The notes under the pieces were generated by a model. It did not search any database, was not told the DNA's origin, and was given only the letters and a program-made list of their open reading frames with translations. From JBBQNY01 sp038330365 (lineage in GTDB: Bacteria > Pseudomonadota > Gammaproteobacteria > Xanthomonadales > Ahniellaceae), in contig JBBQNY010000095.1 in the NCBI GenBank assembly GCA_038330365.1, forward strand, positions 1-10,504: a stretch of 10,504 nt of DNA, given 5' to 3'. Positions within the stretch are counted from its first letter, which is position 1. The number at the start of each line of letters is the position of its first letter. Of the stretch, positions 5,757 through 10,504 are shown in pieces. Made by a program: the position numbers and the translations under genes.

Positions 5757-6656
5757 ATGACTGCGACCGCGCGCGCCGTGGATATTGCGCGTTATCTCGA
5801 TCATCTCCGCGTCGAGCGGCGCCTCAGCACACATACGCTCTCCGCCTACGCCGACGACCTGGGGCGCTTTGACGCACTGATCGAAACACATGCCGCGGAC
5901 ACGCGCTGGCAGACGCTGCACGGCGAACAGGTGCGCGCCTTTCTCGCGCAGGGAAACCGGGCTGGCCTCGCGCCGCGAACACTGCAACGCCGCCTCTCCG
6001 CGGTGCGCGGATTCCTCGCCTGGCTGCTTGCGGAAGGCGAAATCAACTGCAACGTCGCCAGCGGGCTGCGTGCACCCAAGGCGCCGCGACGGCTGCCGCA
6101 GGTGCCGGACGCGGACCAGATGAAGGCGCTGCTCGAAGCGCCCGACCACAGCCGGCTGGCGGTGCGCGACCGTGCGCTGTTCGAGCTCGTCTACTCCTCG
6201 GGGCTGCGGCTGGCGGAAGTCTGCGCGTTGCGCTGGGGCGAGCTCGACAGCGACGAGGGACTGGTGCGCGTTACCGGCAAAGGTGCCAAGACCCGCGTCG
6301 TGCCGGTAGGGCGGGACGCGCTCGCGGCACTGGCGGAATGGCGGCGCGGGACGCCGGGGAATTCCGGCGACCCGGTATTTCCAGGTCGCGGTGGCGTGCC
6401 GATTGCGCCGCGCAGCGTGCAGGCGCGACTGACACGCTGGGCCGGACTGCACGGCGACGGCCGCCGGATGCATCCGCATCTGCTCCGACACGCCTGCGCC
6501 TCGCACGTGCTGGAATCAAGCGGCAATCTGCGCGCCGTGCAGGAGCTGCTCGGCCACGCCGATATCGGCACCACGCAGATCTACACACATCTGGATTTCC
6601 AGCATCTGGCCCGCGTCTACGATCAGGCGCATCCCCGCGCTCGCCGCAAGCCGTGA
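5757..6656 (+). CDS. xerC: Site-specific tyrosine recombinase XerC
   Basis: XerC acts with XerD at the chromosomal dif site to resolve chromosome dimers at cell division. The 299-residue product has the SAM-like core-binding domain at about 5-90 (ERRLSTHTLSAYADDL) and a catalytic domain from about 110. All six catalytic residues are present: Arg151 (SSGLRLAE), Lys175 (GKGAKTR), His241 and Arg244 (HPHLLRH), His267 (LLGHADIGTTQ) and the nucleophile Tyr276 (IYTHLDF). The C-terminal FQHLARVYDQAHPRARRK is the XerC rather than the XerD type. The start ATG 5757 follows AGAGGGA (5744-5750) at six bases. It lies downstream of the DUF484 gene as in E. coli, but with an unusually long spacer, so it may have its own promoter. 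Confidence 0.96.
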   Translation: MTATARAVDIARYLDHLRVERRLSTHTLSAYADDLGRFDALIETHAADTRWQTLHGEQVRAFLAQGNRAGLAPRTLQRRLSAVRGFLAWLLAEGEINCNVASGLRAPKAPRRLPQVPDADQMKALLEAPDHSRLAVRDRALFELVYSSGLRLAEVCALRWGELDSDEGLVRVTGKGAKTRVVPVGRDALAALAEWRRGTPGNSGDPVFPGRGGVPIAPRSVQARLTRWAGLHGDGRRMHPHLLRHACASHVLESSGNLRAVQELLGHADIGTTQIYTHLDFQHLARVYDQAHPRARRKP

Positions 6657-6700
6657 AGGCAGCCGCCGAACCTGCAAGCCCGCTGGATTTGCTCCGCGCT

Positions 6701-6719
6701 CGCCATCCCGCTGATGGCG
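6701..6719. repeat. 7-bp hairpin downstream of xerC
   Basis: CGCCATC (6701-6707) pairs perfectly with GATGGCG (6713-6719) around CCGCT. It lies 45 bases after the xerC stop and has no following T-run. It could contribute to mRNA 3'-end stability or be a decayed palindromic element. Confidence 0.4.
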
Positions 6720-6775
6720 TTCGAGGGATCACGCTGGCAGCTCGAAAAAATTCTTCTTCCGCGCGTGCCCGCCGC

Positions 6776-6781
6776 GGGGAG
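6776..6781 (+). promoter_or_regulatory. Shine-Dalgarno GGGGAG pointing to a TTG start for the permease
   Basis: GGGGAG includes the first base of the in-frame GTG at 6781, which therefore cannot use it. It lies five bases before the in-frame TTG at 6787. This favours TTG as the start codon. Confidence 0.55.
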
Positions 6782-6786
6782 TGGCA

Positions 6787-7536
6787 TTGAGCGAGCTCGA
6801 GTGGCTGCTCGCGGCCGCGTTCTTCGTCATCGCTGCGCTGTATTCCTCGGTGGGTCACGGCGGCGGTTCCGGCTACATCGCGGCGATGGCCCTGGTGGCA
6901 CTTCCAACCGCGTTGATCAGGCCCGTCGCGCTCGCGCTCAACGTGCTTGTGGCGGTAGTCGGAAGCCTCCGTTTCGCACGTGCACGTCTGGTGCCGTGGC
7001 GCTTCACCTGGCCGCTGATCGTCGCGTCAGCGCCGATGGCCTATGTCGGCGCCTCACTGCAACTCGACCCGGTGCTCTACCAGCGTGCGCTCGCCGTGTT
7101 GCTGCTCGTGTCCGCCGTGCAACTGGCCCGTACCGCGGCGTCGGCCATGGGCGACGAGATTTCCTCGCCGCTGCGCGCATTGCCCATCGCGCTCGCGCTG
7201 GTGCTGGGCGCCGTGATCGGGCTCGTCGCGGGCGTGACGGGCACGGGTGGCGCCATCTTCCTGACTCCGGTGCTGATCTTCGCGCGCTTCGCCACCACGC
7301 GCATCGCGGCCGGCGCGTCCGTCATCTTCGTGCTCGCCAATTCGATTGCCGGGCTCGCGGCGGTCGCACGCGGCCCGGTGGATCTGCCGGATGCCCTGCC
7401 GTGGTGGCTGGCCGCAGTGGCCTGCGGTGCGTTGCTCGGCACGACGCTTGGTCGGGGACTGCTGCCTGTGCCGCAGCTGCGGCGCGCGCTCGCGCTCGTG
7501 CTCTTCATCGCGGCGGGCAAGCTCGCCTTTGCCTGA
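6787..7536 (+). CDS. TauE/SafE-family membrane permease
   Basis: The 249-residue product is an integral inner-membrane protein of the TauE/SafE family (formerly DUF81), whose members are proposed exporters of sulfite, sulfoacetate or other organosulfur anions. About seven or eight hydrophobic helices alternate with short loops. The two family repeats each start with a glycine-rich motif: GHGGGSGYIA near residues 24-33 and GVTGTGGAIFLTP near 150-165. Arg/Lys-containing loops such as RFARARL follow helices as expected for inside loops. I chose TTG 6787 because GGGGAG precedes it at good spacing; GTG 6781 is the alternative. It follows xerC by 130 bases on the same strand and converges on the DUF1203 gene. 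The substrate cannot be read from the sequence, and no sulfur-metabolism genes lie nearby to help. Confidence 0.85.
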   Translation: MSELEWLLAAAFFVIAALYSSVGHGGGSGYIAAMALVALPTALIRPVALALNVLVAVVGSLRFARARLVPWRFTWPLIVASAPMAYVGASLQLDPVLYQRALAVLLLVSAVQLARTAASAMGDEISSPLRALPIALALVLGAVIGLVAGVTGTGGAIFLTPVLIFARFATTRIAAGASVIFVLANSIAGLAAVARGPVDLPDALPWWLAAVACGALLGTTLGRGLLPVPQLRRALALVLFIAAGKLAFA

Positions 7537-7566
7537 CGCCCAGAGTTCTCGCGCCGAGTGCCGGGT

Positions 7567-8037
7567 TCAGGCGCGCACTGCCTGGCAGGAATAGCAACCC
7601 GGTCCCGCATTGTGCAGATGCACGTACGCGATCGCGTCATCTTCGAAAAGTCGTCGAAGATCCGCTGCGACAGCGGGCCCCTCGCACACCGCTGCCGCCA
7701 CCATCATGTGCGACGCGTCGTAGGCACGGAGCGAAATCCGGCGGCGCGTGACGTAGTCGGGCACCTCATTGACCGCTGGACGCGCCTGCTGCGCGCCGCG
7801 GCGCACGAAAACCGGCCCCGAGGCGCGATACGGCGAACCGACATCGTGATGGGTATGGGTCAGCAGCAGTACCTCCTCGCCGATCGCGGCGTCCTCGAGG
7901 CTGACCCGGCATGGAACCCCCGGATACTCATTCACCACGCGCCGCATGGCGCCCACGGCAGCGAGCCCAGCGTCCGATAGCGCGAACAGGTTGGAGAACT
8001 GGATGCCATCGAGGGCAACGAGCTGGAAGCGAGGCAT
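7567..8037 (-). CDS. DUF1203 domain-containing protein
   Basis: The 156-residue product on the minus strand matches the DUF1203 family over its whole length. It begins MPRFQLVALD, followed by the LFALSDAGLAA segment near 17-27. Conserved blocks are PCRVSLEDA at 42-50, SPYRASGPVFVRR at 68-80, ISLRAYDASHMM at 101-112 and the C-terminal HNAGPGCYSC at 142-151. The paired cysteines (148 and 151) and several histidines (61, 63, 64) could suggest metal or redox chemistry, but the family has no established function that I know of. The frame is open further upstream to 8145, but that part is Arg/Gly-rich and lacks family similarity, so ATG 8037-8035 is preferred. No clear Shine-Dalgarno is visible. 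The gene converges on the permease gene (30-base gap) and diverges from nhaD. Confidence 0.85.
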   Translation of the reverse strand: MPRFQLVALDGIQFSNLFALSDAGLAAVGAMRRVVNEYPGVPCRVSLEDAAIGEEVLLLTHTHHDVGSPYRASGPVFVRRGAQQARPAVNEVPDYVTRRRISLRAYDASHMMVAAAVCEGPAVAADLRRLFEDDAIAYVHLHNAGPGCYSCQAVRA

Positions 8038-8255
8038 GAGCGGCGAGTCCGTAGCGAAAGCACGATTCTGGAACCGCGCCGCTCTGGACGCTCGCCGCTT
8101 TCGGCCGCCACACCAACGGCCGCAACCGCCTCGCCCCAGCGGCACACGTGGGTGCAGGATTCAGCGCATCCGCCTGCGTTGCAGTTTTGCTTCGAGAGCG
8201 GGCCGGCCGTACGGGCAGGTATGCTTCGGCGTTTCGTGCCGATGAAGCGAGAGCG

Positions 8256-9704
8256 ATGCGCGCCCTAGCCTCCCTAGTCAAGTCCAGCTCCGTTGCCACC
8301 GCGCTGTTGGCGTTGCTGGGCGCTTCCGCCCCGGCGGTCTGCGAAGTCGTAGGCGCAGCCGCAGTGGCGGAAGGCGAGGCGGCGCCGGTGGCCAGCATGG
8401 CCGGTTCGGCAGTCGGCATCACGGCGCTGGTGGTGTTCGTCCTGGCCTACGTGTTCGTGGTGCTGGAGGAGCGTCTGCACTTGCGCAAGTCCAAGCCGGT
8501 GCTGTTCGCCGCCGCCTTCATCTGGGGACTGATCGCATGGCAGGCGGAGGCGCATCCCGCGCTGGGCCCGGACTTTGCTGCGATCGCCTACCGGCACGTG
8601 TTCCTGGAATTCGCGGAACTGTTTTTCTTCCTGATCGTGGCGATGAGCTTCGTCGCGGCGATGACCGAGCGCAACGTGTTCGAGGCCCTGCGCGCCGCCC
8701 TGCTCAACCGGAAGTTCAGTTACCGCTCCCTGTTCTGGATTACGGGCGTGGTTTCGTTTTTCCTCTCCCCCATCATCGACAACCTGACCACCGCCCTGGT
8801 CATGTCGGCAGTCGTCATGGCAGTGGGCGCGGGTAACGTGCGCTTCATCACCTTGGCTTTCATCAATCTCGTGGTCGCGGCCAACGCCGGCGGCGCCTAC
8901 AGCGCCTTCGGCGACATCACCACGCTGATGGTCTGGCAGGCGCAGCAGGTGGAGTTCTTCGAGTTCTTCGCGATCTTCATCCCGTCGCTGGCGAACTGGC
9001 TGGTGCCGGCGGCGATCATGCACTTCGCCCTGCCGAAGGGATCACCTGACTCCACCCGCGACAGCGCACGGGTGAAGTACGGCGGCTGGTCGATCTGTGC
9101 CCTGTTCGGGTTGACCATCGCGATAACCGTATCGTGCAAGCAGTTCCTGCACATGCCGCCGGTATTCGGCATGCTCGCCGGCCTCGCGCTGCTGAACGTG
9201 CAGGGGCATTTCGTGCGTCGCAAGGAGCTCCGCCTCGATCCCGATCACGACGACGGCGGTCGCTACAACGTCTTCGAGATCATTGCCCGCGCCGAGTGGG
9301 ACACGCTGCTGTTCTTCTGCGGCGTCCTGCTGTGCGTTGGCGGCCTCGCAACACTGGGCTTCATGGAAGTTGCCTCGACCGAACTCTACGGCCGCTTCGG
9401 GTTCACCACCGCCAACATCGTGATGGGTGTGCTGTCCGCGATCGTTGACAACATTCCCATCATGTATGCGGTGCTGCAGATGAACCCCGCGATGGATCAC
9501 GGTCAGTGGTTGTTGATCACGCTGACCGCCGGCGTGGGGGGCAGCCTGCTATCGGTGGGATCCGCAGCCGGTGTCGCCCTGATGGGAACCTCGAAGGGCC
9601 TGTACACGTTCTTCGGCCACCTGAAATGGACCTGGGCCATTGCACTCGGCTACGCGCTCAGCATCTGGCTGCACCTGGTACTGAACGCGCACCACTTCAC
9701 CTGA
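8256..9704 (+). CDS. nhaD: Sodium/proton antiporter NhaD
   Basis: NhaD antiporters of the ion transporter superfamily expel Na+ or Li+ in exchange for protons, which matters under salt or alkaline stress. The 482-residue product has an N-terminal signal-like helix (about 5-28), then the conserved start of the family: a helix at about 53-70 followed by LEERLHLRKSKPV. Around ten to twelve membrane helices are visible. Diagnostic motifs are SPIIDNLTTALVMSAVVMAV from 171, NAGGAYSAFGDITTLMVW from 210, VDNIPIMYA from 397 and GGSLLSVGSAAGVALMG from 428. Asp175 and Asp398 lie within the two most conserved membrane motifs and are likely ion-binding residues. The frame is open to 8148, but ATG 8256, preceded by a weak purine-rich GCGAGAG, gives the usual length and a signal-like N-terminus. 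It stands alone between the divergent DUF1203 gene and hslV. Confidence 0.93.
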   Translation: MRALASLVKSSSVATALLALLGASAPAVCEVVGAAAVAEGEAAPVASMAGSAVGITALVVFVLAYVFVVLEERLHLRKSKPVLFAAAFIWGLIAWQAEAHPALGPDFAAIAYRHVFLEFAELFFFLIVAMSFVAAMTERNVFEALRAALLNRKFSYRSLFWITGVVSFFLSPIIDNLTTALVMSAVVMAVGAGNVRFITLAFINLVVAANAGGAYSAFGDITTLMVWQAQQVEFFEFFAIFIPSLANWLVPAAIMHFALPKGSPDSTRDSARVKYGGWSICALFGLTIAITVSCKQFLHMPPVFGMLAGLALLNVQGHFVRRKELRLDPDHDDGGRYNVFEIIARAEWDTLLFFCGVLLCVGGLATLGFMEVASTELYGRFGFTTANIVMGVLSAIVDNIPIMYAVLQMNPAMDHGQWLLITLTAGVGGSLLSVGSAAGVALMGTSKGLYTFFGHLKWTWAIALGYALSIWLHLVLNAHHFT

Positions 9705-9721
9705 CGGTCTCGCGGCCCGCG

Positions 9722-9750
9722 CTTGCAAGCGGTGGGGCATGTCCCCACCT
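9722..9750 (+). promoter_or_regulatory. Candidate sigma-32 (heat-shock) promoter of hslV
   Basis: CTTGCAA (9722-9728) is one base from the sigma-32 -35 consensus CTTGAAA. CCCCACCT (9743-9750) is one mismatch from the -10 consensus CCCCATNT, and the spacer is 14 bases, inside the usual range. Transcription would start near 9757, giving a leader of about 23 bases before the hslV ATG. HslVU is a classical member of the sigma-32 regulon in E. coli, so location and gene agree. Confidence 0.7.
9731..9749. repeat. 7-bp inverted repeat overlapping the heat-shock promoter
   Basis: GGTGGGG (9731-9737) pairs with CCCCACC (9743-9749) around CATGT. It begins 27 bases after the nhaD stop and covers the spacer and -10 region of the predicted hslV promoter. 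It could be an operator, a weak transcription stop for nhaD (though no T-run follows directly), or a by-product of the promoter sequence. Confidence 0.5.
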
Positions 9751-9779
9751 AGCCAGTTCGCCGCTTTTCCGAGCCGACC

Positions 9780-10325
9780 ATGCAGCATCGCCCCGATACG
9801 TTCTACGGCACCACCATCGTCTCCATCCGTCGCGGCGGCACCGTCGCGCTGGGCGGCGATGGCCAGGTGACGCTGGGCAACACCATCATGAAATCCAATG
9901 CCCGCAAGGTGCGCCGCCTCGCCAACGGTGAAGTGCTTGCCGGTTTCGCCGGTGCAACAGCAGACGCGTTCACCCTGTTTGAACTGTTCGAGGGCAAGCT
10001 GGAAAAGCACAACGGACAGCTCGCGCGCGCCGCTGTCGAGCTTGCGAAGGATTGGCGCACGGAGCGCCGCCTCGGCAAGCTCGAGGCGCTGCTGGCCGTC
10101 GCCGATCGCGAGACGTCCCTCATCATCACCGGCTCGGGCGATGTGCTCGAACCCGAACACGGGCTCATTGCCATCGGCTCGGGCGGCCCGTACGCGCAGG
10201 CGGCCGCCAAGGCGCTGCTGGAGAACACGGAACTTTCCGCCAACGAGATCGTGGAGCGTGCGCTGAAGATCGCCGGCGACATCTGCATCTACACCAACCA
10301 CTCGCACACCATCGAAACGCTGTAG
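9780..10325 (+). CDS. hslV: HslV peptidase subunit of the HslVU (ClpQY) protease
   Basis: HslV forms the dodecameric proteolytic core of the ATP-dependent HslVU protease, a cytosolic proteasome-like machine that degrades misfolded and regulatory proteins. The 181-residue product aligns with the family throughout: GDGQVTLGNTIMK near 27-38, ARKVRRL, GFAGATADAFTLFELFE, AVELAKDWRTERRLGKLEAL, IAIGSGGPYAQAAAKALLEN and GDICIYTNHSHTIE. The catalytic nucleophile is the N-terminal threonine of the mature protein. Here it is Thr11 of TTIVSIRRG, so a 10-residue leader (MQHRPDTFYG) must be removed; E. coli HslV loses only Met. The start ATG 9780 has only a weak GAG six bases upstream. The gene is 75 bases after nhaD and 84 bases before hslU, behind a candidate sigma-32 promoter. 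Confidence 0.97.
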   Translation: MQHRPDTFYGTTIVSIRRGGTVALGGDGQVTLGNTIMKSNARKVRRLANGEVLAGFAGATADAFTLFELFEGKLEKHNGQLARAAVELAKDWRTERRLGKLEALLAVADRETSLIITGSGDVLEPEHGLIAIGSGGPYAQAAAKALLENTELSANEIVERALKIAGDICIYTNHSHTIETL

Positions 10326-10349
10326 CGCGGCGCGCACGCAGTCGATCGC

Positions 10350-10369
10350 CGCAAAGCGGCCGCCTTGCG
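10350..10369. repeat. Near-perfect 20-base palindrome in the hslV-hslU spacer
   Basis: CGCAA, a mismatch, then GCGGCCGC, the opposing mismatch and TTGCG make a palindrome with only one mismatched pair and no spacer. As RNA it would fold with a GGCC loop. It starts 25 bases after the hslV stop and could tune the amount of HslU made relative to HslV or protect the upstream message from decay. Confidence 0.5.
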
Positions 10370-10409
10370 AGTTCCTGCCTGCCGCAGCGCACAGACCACA
10401 GAAGAAGCC

Positions 10410-10504
10410 ATGCCCTCACAGACTCCCCAGGAAATCGTCGCCGAACTCGATCGCCACATCGTTGGCCAGCACAAGGCCAAGCGCGCGGTCGCGATCGCGC
10501 TGCG
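10410..10504 (+). CDS. hslU: HslU ATPase subunit of the HslVU protease (5' end only)
   Basis: ATG 10410 opens a frame of 31 complete codons that runs off the right edge. It reads MPSQTPQEIVAELDRHIVGQ then KAKRAVAIAL, the characteristic N-terminus of HslU (ClpY), the AAA+ unfoldase that feeds substrates into HslV. The P-loop and the rest lie outside the window. The purine-rich GAAGAAG at 10401-10407 two bases before the ATG is a weak ribosome-binding site, so translation may partly rely on the flow from hslV. The order hslV-hslU is the usual one. Confidence 0.95.
   Translation, partial: MPSQTPQEIVAELDRHIVGQHKAKRAVAIAL

Larger units (their letters stand above)
6653..6790 (+). other. Possible 45-codon frame bridging xerC and the permease gene
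   Basis: GTG at 6653 overlaps the xerC stop (GTGA) and opens a 45-codon frame ending at TGA 6788-6790, which overlaps the likely TTG start of the permease. The chain of overlaps is what a coupled small gene would show. However, the peptide is Ala/Arg/Ser-rich without motifs, its third codon positions are not clearly GC-biased, and no ribosome-binding site stands out. It is probably spacer DNA. Confidence 0.15.

Noticed and set aside
5757..6656. Phage or integron integrase in place of a housekeeping recombinase
   Set aside because: Position downstream of the DUF484 gene and the XerC-type C-terminus identify the chromosomal XerC; no attachment site or phage genes are seen.
8038..8145. N-terminal extension of the DUF1203 protein by 36 residues
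   Set aside because: Arg/Gly-rich and without family similarity; the family N-terminus starts at the internal Met at 8037.
8148..8255. N-terminal extension of nhaD by 36 residues
   Set aside because: The extra sequence is Arg/Ala-rich and unlike NhaD proteins; ATG 8256 gives the usual length and signal-like start.

Overview
The window looks like chromosomal DNA of a high-GC gammaproteobacterium. The gene order lptM-dapF-DUF484-xerC with hslVU nearby is typical of that class. A GTAG-headed palindrome of the type found in xanthomonad-like genomes, together with a palindrome-rich spacer, points loosely towards the Xanthomonadales or a neighbouring lineage. No tRNA, rRNA, CRISPR array, transposase gene or phage gene is visible. 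Most of the sequence is ordinary housekeeping content.

Layout, left to right. Positions 1-204 hold the 5' end of a minus-strand gene for an exported protein of unknown function. A gene-poor kilobase (205-1278) follows. It contains one small minus-strand membrane protein of 68 residues and a REP-like palindrome just before the next gene. A tight plus-strand operon (1279-5261) then encodes a lipoprotein-type oligopeptidase B, the LPS-assembly lipoprotein LptM, diaminopimelate epimerase DapF and a DUF484 protein, with overlapping stop and start codons at every junction. A 495-base spacer rich in perfect hairpins (5262-5756) separates this operon from xerC (5757-6656). Next come a TauE/SafE-family permease (plus), a DUF1203 protein (minus, convergent with it) and an NhaD-type sodium/proton antiporter (plus). 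The window ends with hslV and the first 31 codons of hslU, preceded by a good candidate heat-shock (sigma-32) promoter.

How the genes fit together. LptM supports outer-membrane LPS translocon assembly, DapF makes meso-diaminopimelate for peptidoglycan and lysine, XerC resolves chromosome dimers, and HslVU is a heat-shock protease. In xanthomonads, as recalled, xerC is usually next to hslVU. Here a transport block (TauE/SafE, DUF1203, NhaD) lies between them, which suggests an insertion or rearrangement. The most interesting points are the lipobox on oligopeptidase B, the predicted sigma-32 promoter at hslV, the two kinds of extragenic palindrome, and two small or partial genes of unknown function. 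I see no convincing undescribed multi-gene system in this window.
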